64,000 nt of DNA. It comes from Gallibacterium salpingitidis. Its GTDB lineage: Bacteria > Pseudomonadota > Gammaproteobacteria > Enterobacterales > Pasteurellaceae. The notes beneath the pieces are model-generated. The model did not search any database, was not told the origin of the DNA, and saw nothing but the letters and a program-made list of their open reading frames with translations. Each line of letters opens with the position of its first letter. Position 1 is the stretch's first letter. The translations under genes were made by a program, and so were the position numbers. The stretch spans positions 1-64,000 of the forward strand of contig NZ_JTJL01000001.1 in NCBI RefSeq assembly GCF_001678495.1, given 5' to 3'. This document shows positions 38,690 to 48,728 of this stretch, piece by piece.

Positions 38690-40258
38690 TTATTCCACCT
38701 TAAATTGTCCCATCATTCCCAAATTCTCATGTTCCAGAATATGGCAATGGAACATTTTTAACCCTGTATGATGTTGTTTAAAACGTATTACCACTTTCTC
38801 ATAAGGGCGAAGATTGACCACATCTTTTAAAGCACGATATGGTGCTGGATTTGTCTTACCATTTAATGTCGTTTGGATAACTTCAAATTGTGTACCATGT
38901 AGATGGAATGGGTGATCCATATGGCTTTCGTTAAAGATTTCCCACTGTTCTACTTCATTGACTTTACCAACAAAATCTATTCTCGACATATCAAATGATT
39001 TGTTATTAATTAAGAACATCCCCTCCATCATTGTCGGTACTGAGTTATCTGTCATCGCTTGCTGATGTGTGGAATGATGTTGCGCCATCATTTGTTGATG
39101 ATCTTGAGATGACATTCCATTATGGTTCATCATCTGCTCACTAAAGCGAATTTGTCGAGTAACTTTTGCCTCTTCTTTGGTTGGGAAGGTACGTAATTGC
39201 TTGGGTAAAGTTGGTTGTTCTGCATTAACTACAATTTGAGCCAAAGTTAAATCTGTTGCGGTTTCCTGTACCATCATTTTGTGCCGTTCATAGTACAGAC
39301 TTTGTAATACTGCAGTACCTTGTGTTTTGCCTACCATCACAACTTCGATACGTTCTGCTGGTGCCAAAAAGAGTTCATCTTGTGGCGATAATGGTTGTTC
39401 TAATAATCCGCCTTCAGTACCGACAACAATCCATTGCACTCCAGCTACCTTTAAGCGTAAATAACGTGCACTGGTTGCGTTCCAAATACGGATGCGTTGT
39501 TGTCCTTTTACTTGGATTTTTGGTTGATATTGACCATTAATCAGTACGATTTCACCTTCACGACCATTCATCCAGTCGCTCATATTATTGGCTGGAATAG
39601 AACCGTCTGAGGCTAAATGTAAATCAGAAATAACCCAATGTTGTTCTGGTAAATCTGCTAATGGATCATTTTTTGCTTTTACTACTAAAGTTCCTGCTAA
39701 TCCTTTATAAACTTGTTCTGCTACATAGCCATGTGGGTGTGGATGATACCAATAAGTTCCAGCACTCCCTTCTGGAATAGTAAAGCGATAGATCTTGCTG
39801 CTATTTGGTGCAACTGGATCTTGTGGATTACCGTCAGCTTCGGACGGAACATCTAGACCATGCCAATGAATCGTTGTCGGTTGTGTTAAATGATTGGTGA
39901 ATTCAATTTCGACACTATCTCCCTCAAATACTTCAATTTGCGGTCCTGGCAATTGCCCATTATATGCCCAAAATTCGGTTTCTTTTCCTTCTGCAAAACG
40001 TAATTTAATCGGTGCAGCAACTAGCTTCGCTTTAAACACATTAGCTTGAGTGGAAAGATTAGCTAACTTTGGCAGAGCAGTTTGCAAAGACTGCCCTTGA
40101 GGAAGTTGATCAAATGGCATCAATGCTAACGTATTATTGTGCATTGCCATCATCGTTTGATGTGCGGAATGGCTGCTCATCATATTAGCTAATGCATAGA
40201 ATGAAGAACTTGCTAAACTTAAACCAACACCATAACGTAATAAATCACGACGTTTCAT
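38690..40258 (-). CDS. Multicopper oxidase (CueO/CopA-like), Tat-exported
   Basis: This 522-residue periplasmic oxidase probably oxidises Cu(I) to the less toxic Cu(II). The N-terminus carries a twin-arginine signal (KRRDLLRYG, then a hydrophobic stretch). The copper-binding motifs are all present: TIHWHG, YWYHPHPHG, the type 1/3 site HPFHLHG, and HCHILEHENLGMMG near the C-terminus. A Met- and His-rich insert at about residues 375-415 (for example HNGMSSQDHQQMMAQHHSTH) resembles the copper-sensing insert of CueO, although the sequence is different. It starts 11 bases after the DUF411 gene, forming a copper operon. Confidence 0.92.
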   Translation of the reverse strand: MKRRDLLRYGVGLSLASSSFYALANMMSSHSAHQTMMAMHNNTLALMPFDQLPQGQSLQTALPKLANLSTQANVFKAKLVAAPIKLRFAEGKETEFWAYNGQLPGPQIEVFEGDSVEIEFTNHLTQPTTIHWHGLDVPSEADGNPQDPVAPNSSKIYRFTIPEGSAGTYWYHPHPHGYVAEQVYKGLAGTLVVKAKNDPLADLPEQHWVISDLHLASDGSIPANNMSDWMNGREGEIVLINGQYQPKIQVKGQQRIRIWNATSARYLRLKVAGVQWIVVGTEGGLLEQPLSPQDELFLAPAERIEVVMVGKTQGTAVLQSLYYERHKMMVQETATDLTLAQIVVNAEQPTLPKQLRTFPTKEEAKVTRQIRFSEQMMNHNGMSSQDHQQMMAQHHSTHQQAMTDNSVPTMMEGMFLINNKSFDMSRIDFVGKVNEVEQWEIFNESHMDHPFHLHGTQFEVIQTTLNGKTNPAPYRALKDVVNLRPYEKVVIRFKQHHTGLKMFHCHILEHENLGMMGQFKVE

Positions 40259-40269
40259 TAAACCAACTC

Positions 40270-40731
40270 CTATTGATTATGTGAACTAAACACAATACTT
40301 TCGCCATTCTTTTGTAACAACAGCACATCATAAGCATCTTTACGACCTTGATAAGTTGGGCCATCCATACCTGGTGATCCTACTGGCATTCCTGGTGCAG
40401 AAAGGCCAATTGCATCTGGTTTTTCGGCTAATAAACGTTTTACGTCTTCAGCAGGGACATGTCCTTCAATCACATAACCATCAACTACTGCGGTATGGCA
40501 AGAAACATAGTCGTCTTTAATACCAAATAATTGATGTTGTTGGTTATTGCCTGTCTCATGCACTTTGACTGCAAAACCATTCTTTTCCATATAACGAATC
40601 CATTCATTGCAGCAACCACAAGTAGGACTTTTCCAAACTTCCATTGTTAAATTCTGTGCTTGAGCCATCACTGCGACAGCAGACGTTCCCACTAGTATTA
40701 ATTTGCTGAAAATATGGCGAAGATTGTACAT
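40270..40731 (-). CDS. DUF411-family periplasmic copper-associated protein
   Basis: I use the ATG at 40731 (AGGAGGG upstream), giving 153 residues with a signal peptide (about 1-25, ending AQAQN). The DUF411 motif SPTCGCCNEWI lies near residues 36-46. A conserved Cys-His in VSCHTAVVDGYVIEGHVPA and the GLSAPGMPVGSPGM segment follow. DUF411 proteins occur with copper-resistance genes and are thought to bind or deliver copper. The gene is the first of an operon with the multicopper oxidase and has a CueR-like promoter directly upstream. Confidence 0.88.
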   Translation of the reverse strand: MYNLRHIFSKLILVGTSAVAVMAQAQNLTMEVWKSPTCGCCNEWIRYMEKNGFAVKVHETGNNQQHQLFGIKDDYVSCHTAVVDGYVIEGHVPAEDVKRLLAEKPDAIGLSAPGMPVGSPGMDGPTYQGRKDAYDVLLLQKNGESIVFSSHNQ

Positions 40732-40773
40732 AGTTACCCTCCTAGTATCGTACAAAAATTGAAAATACCCAGG

Positions 40774-40804
40774 ATGGTAAAGTTTTCCCTAAGGTGAAGG
40801 TCAA
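40774..40804 (-). promoter_or_regulatory. MerR/CueR-type promoter of the copper operon
   Basis: On the minus strand a -35 element TTGACC (40799-40804) and a -10 element TACCAT (40774-40779) are separated by exactly 19 bases, the stretched spacing peculiar to MerR-family activation. The sequence from the -35 (TTGACCTTCACCTT) is almost identical to the E. coli copA promoter start recognised by CueR. The right half of the dyad is poorly conserved. No merR/cueR gene is in the window. Confidence 0.65.
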
Positions 40805-40891
40805 GCGGAAATTGAGAGAAGAATTTAGTAAGAAAGAATACGGTGGTCAGACTGGCGGGTCGTTTTATGACTGGCGCAGCCTGTTCGTGTT

Positions 40892-41212
40892 CTAGCGCTT
40901 CTTGGTTCGCGACTTGGGTGCGGGTAGTTCGGACAGCATGGCTATGATTGTTTTGGCAATCTGCTCTGGATTATCGGTATCAACGAGTATCATGTCCTTC
41001 GCGCCAGGATACGGAGATTCCAATCTGGGTTGTTCGAGAAGGGCTCTAGCGGCGGGCGTGTCTTTTAACATGAAGCGGTTGTCATAGATTCCACCGAACA
41101 GGATGCCGTTGGTGTAGAGAAGGTATTCCCCCATCATCTTTCGGCTTGACACCTGCTCAACGTCAGAAAGCAAATCAAGGACGTACTTCAAATATGACTC
41201 GTCACTGGCCAT
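40892..41212 (-). CDS. TfoX N-terminal-domain protein, probably acquired
   Basis: I use the ATG at 41212 (GAGG upstream, MASDESYLKYVLDLL), giving 106 residues; a longer in-frame reading starts inside the ppa terminator. The sequence contains the TfoX_N pattern SSRKMMGEYLLYTNGILFGGIYDNRFMLK (about residues 18-46) but lacks the C-terminal domain of the Sxy/TfoX competence regulators, which are about twice as long. Its function is unknown. Sampled lines have 47-50% GC against about 37% in ppa next door, which suggests horizontal acquisition. It sits between ppa and the copper operon in the same orientation. Confidence 0.82.
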   Translation of the reverse strand: MASDESYLKYVLDLLSDVEQVSSRKMMGEYLLYTNGILFGGIYDNRFMLKDTPAARALLEQPRLESPYPGAKDMILVDTDNPEQIAKTIIAMLSELPAPKSRTKKR

Positions 41213-41292
41213 GTCACGCACCTCTTTTTCTTGTTTCGCTTTGTTTATTCCAGATAAGTAGGAAGTAAGAAATGTAAGATGGAATAATAAAC

Positions 41293-41325
41293 AATAAATG
41301 TGTGAACTAAGTTCACACATTTATT
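41293..41325 (-). terminator. Terminator of ppa
   Basis: A 15-bp perfect inverted repeat (arms 41293-41307 and 41311-41325, centred on GTGTGAAC/GTTCACAC) with a 3-base loop follows the ppa stop by eight bases. Read on the minus strand it runs into a T-rich tract. Confidence 0.88.
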
Positions 41326-41333
41326 AATATCAA

Positions 41334-41861
41334 TTATTTTTTCGCACGTTCAAATGAAGCTAAGATTTCTTCACGAGCTGCAGCAGCGTCTGCCCAACCG
41401 TCAACTTTCACCCATTTACCAGCTTCTAATGCTTTGTAGCTTTCAAAGAAGTGTTGGATTTGTGCTTTTAATAATGCAGGAATATCGTTTACATCTTTAA
41501 TGTGATCATATTCTTTAGTTAATTTGCTGTGTGGTACAGCGATAACTTTTGCATCTTGACCTGATTCATCAGTCATTTTTAATACGCCAACTGGACGGCA
41601 ACGAATCACTGAACCTGGTTGTAATGGATATGGAGTTGGTACTAAAACATCAACTGGGTCGCCATCTAAAGAAAGAGTATTGTTGATATAACCGTAGTTT
41701 GCAGGATAGAACATTGCAGTTGCCATAAAGCGGTCAACGAATAATGCGCCGGTTTCTTTATCTACTTCGTATTTAATTGGATCTGAGTTGGCTGGAATTT
41801 CAATTACTACATAAATATCATCTGGTAATTCTTTACCAGCAGGTACATTTTTTAAACCCAT
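41334..41861 (-). CDS. ppa: Inorganic pyrophosphatase (type I)
   Basis: Ppa hydrolyses pyrophosphate to drive biosynthetic reactions in the cytosol. The 175-residue length is that of E. coli PPase. Active-site residues are seen in [19 protein letters not shown] (about residues 19-37), [24 protein letters not shown] (about 51-74, containing the metal-binding Asp cluster) and the KDVNDIP / KWVKVDGW segments. It is monocistronic with a strong terminator. Confidence 0.97.
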   Translation of the reverse strand: MGLKNVPAGKELPDDIYVVIEIPANSDPIKYEVDKETGALFVDRFMATAMFYPANYGYINNTLSLDGDPVDVLVPTPYPLQPGSVIRCRPVGVLKMTDESGQDAKVIAVPHSKLTKEYDHIKDVNDIPALLKAQIQHFFESYKALEAGKWVKVDGWADAAAAREEILASFERAKK

Positions 41862-41949
41862 TGTGTATTCCTTCTAATAAGTGTTAATAATAAGGGTGAA
41901 GTAAAAAACGTTGCGATTATAGCCCTATTTGTTACAAATTGTCGAGATT

Positions 41950-42576
41950 TTAGCTGGCTAACAACCCCATTCCATATTGATATAATCCCCATGCAATCAT
42001 CAACATAATAATACCGATCACAAAATCGAGGATTCGCCAAGTGATTGGCTTTTTGAACAGTGGAATTAATAAGGCGGAACCATAAGCTAGACCAAAGAAC
42101 CAACTGCCAGAGGCAAGGACTGCACCTAACAAAAACCAAATTTTTTCGCTTAATACTAAGGTTCCTGCAACTCCACCAATAATCACAACAGTGTCTAGAT
42201 AAACGTGTGGATTAAGTAATGTAATGCTTAATGTCATCAAAATGGTTTTTAGCAAATGTTGCTGAGGGTTTTCAGTGGAAATTTGTAAGCTACTGTTACC
42301 GCGATAGGCACTGCGCCAAGCACGTAAAGCATAGATAAATAAAAAGCCAGCGCCGACAAATGCTAAGGTAATTGATGCCATTTGATGTTCACTAATAAAA
42401 GAACCTAAACCCAACACGCCAAGGTTAAATAAGATAACGTCACATAAAAAACAGATTAATGCGACAGCAAAAACGTGTTGTTTTAATAATCCTTGTTTGA
42501 GAACAAACGCATTTTGGGCACCAATGGCAACGATTAGTCCGCCAGAAACCAAAAAACCATGAATGAGTGATTGCAT
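41950..42576 (-). CDS. argO: LysE/ArgO-family amino-acid exporter
   Basis: I use the ATG at 42576 (AGGAGT upstream), giving 208 residues that start MQSLIHGFLVSGGLIVAIGAQNAFVLKQG, the hallmark of ArgO/LysE exporters of basic amino acids. Six transmembrane helices are predicted, with the NPHVYLDTVVIIGG segment near residue 112. It begins two bases after trmL ends, so the two are co-transcribed. Arginine export fits with the arginine biosynthesis genes downstream, but the substrate is inferred from family. Confidence 0.88.
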   Translation of the reverse strand: MQSLIHGFLVSGGLIVAIGAQNAFVLKQGLLKQHVFAVALICFLCDVILFNLGVLGLGSFISEHQMASITLAFVGAGFLFIYALRAWRSAYRGNSSLQISTENPQQHLLKTILMTLSITLLNPHVYLDTVVIIGGVAGTLVLSEKIWFLLGAVLASGSWFFGLAYGSALLIPLFKKPITWRILDFVIGIIMLMIAWGLYQYGMGLLAS

Positions 42577-42578
42577 TA

Positions 42579-43100
<522 letters not shown>

Positions 43101-43167
43101 CTACTTCTTTGCCAAATTGGCAACTATTAATCAGACGGTAAATAGTGGTTTACCGCCCGACTTGTGA

Positions 43168-44316
43168 TTAAGCACAAAAATGTTGAATTAATTTAGCTAA
43201 TAATTCTCTGGTTGGTTGGATAAACTCTGCTGCGAGGAATTCATCTGGTTGGTGAGCCTGTTCGATTGAGCCAGGGCCTAAAACCAATGTTGGGCAAAGT
43301 TGTTGAATAAATGGTGCTTCAGTACAGTAATTCGCTGATACACAAGGCTTACCTAATAATTTTTCCACTACTGCAACAACTTCGGCTTTATGTGAACATT
43401 CATAACCAGGAATACCTTCATGCAAATGTTTTATTTGAATCATATCGCCATATTGTTCAATCAATGGTTGCAGCTTTTCTTGAACCATTTCGTCTAACGA
43501 TTCTAAGCCCATATTTGGTAGCGGACGAATATCAAATTGTAGTTCGCAGCAACCGCAGATACGATTTACTGCATCACCACCATGAATAGAACCGAAATTC
43601 ATTGTTGGGTGTGGTACTGCAAAAAATTCATTATGAAATTTTTCTTTTAACTCATTACGTAGCTGCATTAAATGGCCGGTCGCTTGATGCATAATTTCAA
43701 TTGCATTGACGCCTTTATCTGGATCGCTAGAGTGTCCAGAGCGCCCAATTACAGTAACAGCATCACCAAAATGACCTTTATGTGCTCTTACAGGTTGTAA
43801 TGAAGTTGGTTCACCAATAATCGCGCAATCAGGGCGAATTTCTGCGTGTTGCGCAAAAGTTCTTGCCCCTAGCATAGTAGTTTCTTCATCAGCGGTTGCT
43901 AAAATCCGTAACGGTTTTTGTAGTTTAGTCAGATCGAGATTGCGTAAGGTATCAACAATAAAGGCAAAAAAGCCTTTCATATCGGCAGAGCCTAAACCGT
44001 AAAAACGGCCATTTTGTTCAGTTAATTTAAAAGGATCAAATTGCCAGCGTCCTGCATCGAAAGGAACAGTATCGGTATGACCAGATAAGAGCAAACCGCC
44101 CTCGCCGGAACCATATGTTGCTAATAGATTGTATTTTTGATTTGAGCCTTCAATCGGTAGTACATCGACTTTAAAGCCAAGATCTGTAAGCCAGTTGGCA
44201 AGTTTATCAATAAGCGGTTTATTCGAATGATCTAAAGTAGGATTATCTGAACTGCTGATAGTTGGAATTTCAATAAGTTGAGAATATAAAGAAAGAAAAT
44301 CTGGAAGATTTGCCAT
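43168..44316 (-). CDS. argE: Acetylornithine deacetylase
   Basis: ArgE hydrolyses N-acetylornithine to ornithine in arginine synthesis. I use the ATG at 44316 (GAGG upstream), giving 382 residues, close to E. coli ArgE. The M20 metallopeptidase-like metal sites are visible: [11 protein letters not shown] (His and Asp ligands, about residues 78-88), [10 protein letters not shown], and [11 protein letters not shown] (catalytic Glu pair). It is divergent from argCBH, the same arrangement as in E. coli, with a shared regulatory region between. Confidence 0.95.
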   Translation of the reverse strand: MANLPDFLSLYSQLIEIPTISSSDNPTLDHSNKPLIDKLANWLTDLGFKVDVLPIEGSNQKYNLLATYGSGEGGLLLSGHTDTVPFDAGRWQFDPFKLTEQNGRFYGLGSADMKGFFAFIVDTLRNLDLTKLQKPLRILATADEETTMLGARTFAQHAEIRPDCAIIGEPTSLQPVRAHKGHFGDAVTVIGRSGHSSDPDKGVNAIEIMHQATGHLMQLRNELKEKFHNEFFAVPHPTMNFGSIHGGDAVNRICGCCELQFDIRPLPNMGLESLDEMVQEKLQPLIEQYGDMIQIKHLHEGIPGYECSHKAEVVAVVEKLLGKPCVSANYCTEAPFIQQLCPTLVLGPGSIEQAHQPDEFLAAEFIQPTRELLAKLIQHFCA

Positions 44317-44350
44317 AGTTACCTCAAATAAACATTGATTCAAATAAAAT

Positions 44351-44404
44351 AATTATGCAAAATATTAGCATAATTAATCACTATTTTATGAAATTATGCT
44401 AAAA
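44351..44404. promoter_or_regulatory. Candidate ArgR operator region between argE and argC
   Basis: The divergent region holds three copies of AATTATGC: direct at 44351-44358 and 44392-44399, and inverted at 44368-44375. One 18-base stretch at 44365-44382 fits the ARG box (wnTGAATwwwwATTCAnw) with about three mismatches, and a weaker one at 44387-44404 follows after four bases, as tandem ARG boxes do. ArgR control of both promoters is likely; exact boxes are uncertain. Confidence 0.45.
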
Positions 44405-45403
44405 ACACTCATCATTGGTGCGAGCGGCTATACAGGGGCTGAACTCGCAAACATCCTTGTCAAACACCCTAATTTTGAACTTTGCGGGCTATATGTTTCG
44501 GCAAATAGTCTGGATAAAGATAAACCTATTTCTGAGATTTATCCACAATTAAAAACAGTCGTTGATTTGGTATTACAACCTTTGCCAGAAGATTTGACTG
44601 CCTTAGCACAACAAGCAGATTGTGTTTTTTTGGCAACAGCACACGAAGTCAGCCATCAATTAGCGCCGATTTTCTTAGCTAATAACTGCAAAGTATTTGA
44701 CCTTTCTGGTGCATATCGTGTTAATCAAGCGGATTTTTATCCGAAGTTTTATGGCTTTGCGCATCAATACCCTGAATTATTACAACAAGCGGTGTATGGT
44801 TTAGCGGAATGGAATGAAGAGCAAATTAAACAGACAGATTTAATTGCAGTACCGGGTTGTTATCCAACCGTTTCGCAACTTTGTTTAAAACCTTTGATTG
44901 AGAACGATTTATTAGATGATGTACAAGTACCAGTTATTAATGCGGTAAGTGGTGTGAGCGGTGCAGGGCGTAAAGCGAGCTTAACCTCTAGTTTTTGTGA
45001 AGTGAGTTTAAATCCGTATGGCATTTTTAATCATCGTCACCAACCAGAAATTTCTACCCATTTAGGTCGTGAAGTCATTTTCACCCCACATTTGGGTAAT
45101 TTCAAACGTGGTATTTTGGCAACCATTACTGCGAAATTAAAAGCAGGAGTAACAGCTGAGCAAGTGAAGGCGGTTTTTGCACAAGTTTATGCAGATAAGC
45201 CGTTAGTGCGCGTCTATGATAAGGGTTTCCCAAGCATCAAAGCGGTAGAATTTACGCCATATTGTGATATTGCATTTGCTGTGCAAGATCAGCACATTAT
45301 TGTTGTTGGTGCAGAAGATAATTTATTGAAAGGGGCGGCAGCACAAGCGGTGCAATGTGCCAATATCCGTTATGGATTTAAGCCGACATTAGGATTGATT
45401 TAA
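44396..45403 (+). CDS. argC: N-acetyl-gamma-glutamyl-phosphate reductase
   Basis: ArgC reduces N-acetylglutamyl phosphate to the semialdehyde with NADPH. The 335-residue protein has the nucleotide motif [12 protein letters not shown] (residues 6-17), the catalytic cysteine in VPGCYPTV (about residues 152-159) and the [10 protein letters not shown] loop. It starts 79 bases from argE on the other strand and overlaps the suspected ArgR region. It is the first gene of argCBH. Confidence 0.96.
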   Translation: MLKTLIIGASGYTGAELANILVKHPNFELCGLYVSANSLDKDKPISEIYPQLKTVVDLVLQPLPEDLTALAQQADCVFLATAHEVSHQLAPIFLANNCKVFDLSGAYRVNQADFYPKFYGFAHQYPELLQQAVYGLAEWNEEQIKQTDLIAVPGCYPTVSQLCLKPLIENDLLDDVQVPVINAVSGVSGAGRKASLTSSFCEVSLNPYGIFNHRHQPEISTHLGREVIFTPHLGNFKRGILATITAKLKAGVTAEQVKAVFAQVYADKPLVRVYDKGFPSIKAVEFTPYCDIAFAVQDQHIIVVGAEDNLLKGAAAQAVQCANIRYGFKPTLGLI

Positions 45404-45404
45404 T

Positions 45405-46178
45405 ATGAAACCATTAATTATTAAAGTAGGCGGTGCATTATTAGATACACCGCAGGCAATGGAAAATCTATTGACCACTTTGGCACAATTTAAACAAAAA
45501 CAGCAGCGTGATATTGTCATTGTGCATGGTGGTGGTTGTATTGTTGATGAATTAATGCAACGTTTGCAGTTACCTGTGCGTAAGAAACAAGGTTTGCGAA
45601 TTACACCGCCAGATCAAGTGGAAATTATTACTGGCGCATTAGCTGGCATAGCGAATAAAAAGTTAGTTGCAACTGCAAAAGTTGCAGGTTTAAATGCAGT
45701 TGGTTTCAGTTTGGGTGATGGTGATGTAACGTTGGCTGAACAACTTGATCCAGAGCTTGGTCACGTTGCAAAAGTTGCACCAAATCAAGCAGCATTATTA
45801 ACCACATTATTAGCAAACCAATTTTTACCAATTATTAGCTCCATTGCGATTGATGCAGCAGGGCGTTTAATGAATGTTAATGCAGACCAAGCTGCAACAG
45901 CGATTGCAACTCTTTTGCAAGGTGAATTGGTGATGCTGTCTGATGTTGATGGCGTGTTGGATCAACAAAAAAATCTATTGCCAGAGTTAAATTCATCACA
46001 AATTCAAAAATTAATAGATGATCATGTGATTACAGATGGTATGATTGTCAAAGTTGAAGCGGCATTAGTCGCTGCGCAGGCATTAAATCAAGCTGTCGAA
46101 ATTGCCAATTGGAAAAAGCCTGAAAAATTAGCTGATTTATTTGCAGGCCAATGTATTGGCACCAGAATTCTGCCTTAA
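45405..46178 (+). CDS. argB: Acetylglutamate kinase
   Basis: ArgB phosphorylates N-acetylglutamate. The 257-residue amino-acid kinase has IIKVGGALLD at residues 4-13, VIVHGGGCIVDEL (about 38-50), the substrate-site segment KKQGLRIT, and NADQAATAIATLL near residue 163. It begins one base after the argC stop, so it is translationally coupled and has no strong ribosome-binding site of its own. Length and motifs match the E. coli enzyme. Confidence 0.96.
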   Translation: MKPLIIKVGGALLDTPQAMENLLTTLAQFKQKQQRDIVIVHGGGCIVDELMQRLQLPVRKKQGLRITPPDQVEIITGALAGIANKKLVATAKVAGLNAVGFSLGDGDVTLAEQLDPELGHVAKVAPNQAALLTTLLANQFLPIISSIAIDAAGRLMNVNADQAATAIATLLQGELVMLSDVDGVLDQQKNLLPELNSSQIQKLIDDHVITDGMIVKVEAALVAAQALNQAVEIANWKKPEKLADLFAGQCIGTRILP

Positions 46179-46243
46179 CTAAGGTATTTGTTTAATTTAA
46201 CTTCCGCCATTTATTGGCGGTTTCATTTTTTATTGAGGTAATT

Positions 46244-47617
46244 ATGGCACTTTGGGGCGGCCGTTTCACACAAGCGGCAGATCAGCGTTTTAAAACCTTT
46301 AATGACTCACTACGTTTTGATTATCGTTTAGCTCAACAAGATATTGACGGTTCAATTGGTTGGTCTAAAGCATTAGTTAGTGTAAATGTATTTACCGCAG
46401 CAGAACAAAAACAAGTAGAAGCTGCATTGCTTGAATTAAAAGAGGTTGTTGCCAACAACCCAGAAATGATTTTGCAAGATGATGCAGAAGATATTCATAG
46501 TTGGGTGGAAAGTAAACTCATTGAAAAAGTTGGTGATTTAGGCAAAAAGTTACACACAGGACGTAGCCGTAATGACCAAGTTGCATTAGATATTAAACTT
46601 TGGTGTAAACAAGAAATTACCTCATTGCAACAAGCCATTCGTCATCTACAAAGCCAACTTATCTTTACGGCTGAAAATAACCAAAACACAGTGATGCCGG
46701 GTTATACTCATTTGCAACGTGCCCAACCTATCTCGTTTGCACATTGGTGTATGGCCTATTTTGAAATGTTAGAACGTGACTATTCTCGTTTGGCGGATGC
46801 GTATCGTCGTTTAGATACTTGTCCATTAGGTTCGGGAGCGTTGGCTGGAACAGCGTATGCCGTTGATAGAGAACAATTAGCGAAAGATTTAGGCTTTACA
46901 CGTGCTACTCGCAACAGTTTAGATAGCGTTTCAGATCGTGACCATATTATGGAGTTGTTATCTGCCGCTTCTATTAGTATGGTGCATCTCTCTCGTTATG
47001 CAGAAGATTTAATTATCTTTAACAGCGGTGAAGCGAACTTTTTAGAACTTTCTGATCGTGTTACTTCAGGTTCTTCTTTAATGCCGCAAAAGAAAAATCC
47101 TGATGCGTGTGAGCTAATTCGTGGTAAAGCTGGACGTGTGATTGGTTCATTAAACGGAATGTTGGTAACGGTGAAAGGTTTACCATTAGCCTATAACAAA
47201 GATATGCAAGAAGATAAAGAAGGCATTTTTGATGCTTTAGACACTTGGCATGCTTGTTTAGATATGGCAGCGTTGGTGTTAGAAGATATTAAAGTACATC
47301 ACGAAAAAACGCGTAATGCAGCGTTAAAAGGCTATTCAAATGCGACCGAATTGGCCGATTACCTAGTTGCTAAAGGAGTGCCGTTCCGCGATTCACATCA
47401 TATTGTTGGTGAAGCTGTTGTTTATGCAATTAGTAAAGCAAAAGCGTTGGAAGAATTACGTGTTGATGAATTCAAACGCTTTAGTGATGTGATTAGTGAA
47501 GATGTTTATGCGATTCTTTCCTTAGAATCTTGCTTAAATAAACGTTGTGCGAAAGGCGGTGTTTCACCACAACGTGTTGCTGAAGCGATTGCTGAAGCGA
47601 AAGCGTTAATTAAGTAA
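46244..47617 (+). CDS. argH: Argininosuccinate lyase
   Basis: ArgH splits argininosuccinate into arginine and fumarate, the last step of the pathway. I use the ATG at 46244 (GAGG upstream), giving 457 residues starting MALWGGRF. Signature motifs are [11 protein letters not shown] (about residues 106-116), [18 protein letters not shown] (catalytic His) and the fumarase-superfamily signature [12 protein letters not shown] (about 282-293). It ends the argCBH operon at a strong terminator. Confidence 0.97.
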   Translation: MALWGGRFTQAADQRFKTFNDSLRFDYRLAQQDIDGSIGWSKALVSVNVFTAAEQKQVEAALLELKEVVANNPEMILQDDAEDIHSWVESKLIEKVGDLGKKLHTGRSRNDQVALDIKLWCKQEITSLQQAIRHLQSQLIFTAENNQNTVMPGYTHLQRAQPISFAHWCMAYFEMLERDYSRLADAYRRLDTCPLGSGALAGTAYAVDREQLAKDLGFTRATRNSLDSVSDRDHIMELLSAASISMVHLSRYAEDLIIFNSGEANFLELSDRVTSGSSLMPQKKNPDACELIRGKAGRVIGSLNGMLVTVKGLPLAYNKDMQEDKEGIFDALDTWHACLDMAALVLEDIKVHHEKTRNAALKGYSNATELADYLVAKGVPFRDSHHIVGEAVVYAISKAKALEELRVDEFKRFSDVISEDVYAILSLESCLNKRCAKGGVSPQRVAEAIAEAKALIK

Positions 47618-47636
47618 TTAATATTTATCATTGAAG

Positions 47637-47678
47637 AAAGAGTTGTCTTGCTAAGTAGCAGGACAACTCTTTTTTATA
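47637..47678 (+). terminator. Intrinsic terminator of argCBH
   Basis: Arms at 47637-47653 and 47656-47672 pair over 17 positions with a single G-T, and a run of seven T follows. It also faces the convergent LysR gene ending at 47692. Confidence 0.93.
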
Positions 47679-47691
47679 TTTTGAAAGTTTT

Positions 47692-48597
47692 TTAAGCTGA
47701 TAACTGACAAGCTTCTACAACTTTCTCTCTAAGCCATTGGAACGCTGGATCACGATGTGTGCGTTCGTGCCAGACTAGCATTTTACTGAAGCCTTGGATT
47801 GGGATTGGCGGTTCAAACAATTTAATGTTATCGAGATGATGGACTAAGCGTTTTGGTACGACAGCCAATAAATCACTATTTTGTAGAATATCTGGCAACA
47901 CAATAAAATTTTGTACAGAAAGCGTAACGTTCCTGCTTAATCCTTGTTTTGCTAAAGCTTCATCAGTTACCCCTGAAAAACTGCCACCATGATAGGAAAC
48001 TAATGCTTGTTCCAATTGACAGAATTGTTCGAGAGATAATTGTGTTTGCTTTGCAATTGGGTGATCTTGCCGCACTGCGCAAACATATTGTTCATCATAT
48101 AAATGTTTAGCATAAATATCAGGTGCTTTAAATTCCGGAGTTACGATCGCGAAATCAATAATATTTTGTTCTAATTGCTTTTGCACTGTGTTATCCAAAA
48201 TAGCTAAAACAGCAACTTTAATGTTTGGAGCTTGTTGTTTGAGTAATTTCAAGAATGGAACAATAACCGCACGCATTGCATAATCAGTACAAACAAATCT
48301 AACGGTCATTTCAGCGGTTTTAGGATCAAAAATCGCTGGTTGCAGTAATAATTCAGCTTCGGCTAATAGATTCTTAATTCTTGGCGCTAATTCGAGTGCA
48401 CGATTGGTAGGTTGCATACCGCGTTGTACACGCACAAATAGAGGGTCATCAAAACTCTCACGTAAACGAGTTAATATTCCGCTCATTGCTGGTTGAGTTA
48501 TGGCTAATTTATGTGCCGCTTTACTAACACTTTTTTCTTCCATTAAAGCATTAAAGGCTTTTAGCAGATTTAAATCTAGAGTACGTAGGTTCTTCAT
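47692..48597 (-). CDS. LysR-family transcriptional regulator (NodD/LeuO-like N-terminus)
   Basis: This 301-residue regulator starts LRTLDLNLLKAFNALMEEKSVSKAAHKLAITQPAMSG, the pattern of the NodD/NahR/LeuO branch of the LysR family. It has FDDPLFVRVQRGMQPTNRAL in the helix-turn-helix flank and a substrate-binding domain from residue 91. It is divergent from the SRPBCC-protein gene at 48729, with 131 bases between starts, and probably regulates it. The ligand, possibly an aromatic compound, is unknown. Confidence 0.87.
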   Translation of the reverse strand: MKNLRTLDLNLLKAFNALMEEKSVSKAAHKLAITQPAMSGILTRLRESFDDPLFVRVQRGMQPTNRALELAPRIKNLLAEAELLLQPAIFDPKTAEMTVRFVCTDYAMRAVIVPFLKLLKQQAPNIKVAVLAILDNTVQKQLEQNIIDFAIVTPEFKAPDIYAKHLYDEQYVCAVRQDHPIAKQTQLSLEQFCQLEQALVSYHGGSFSGVTDEALAKQGLSRNVTLSVQNFIVLPDILQNSDLLAVVPKRLVHHLDNIKLFEPPIPIQGFSKMLVWHERTHRDPAFQWLREKVVEACQLSA

Positions 48598-48728
48598 ATC
48601 ATCCTCAAGAGCATTTTCTAATATCAGATAAAGTAATACGAGGTATTGTGAGAGCTGATTTAACTTATCTTTGAAGGCTAATTATACTGCGCAATTAATA
48701 GATTAGTTTTAGATAAAGGAATGTATTA

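Noticed and set aside
41213-41320. Longer form of the TfoX-domain protein
   Set aside because: It would begin inside the ppa terminator hairpin, and the ATG at 41212 has its own ribosome-binding site.
41852-42139. Minus-strand open frame of 95 codons across the ppa-argO gap
   Set aside because: It overlaps argO in another frame and has an unlikely, Trp- and Cys-rich composition.
43109-43140. Hairpin GGTAAA/TTTACC after argE as a terminator
   Set aside because: The stem is short and no T tract follows on the argE strand; support is too weak to list it as a feature.
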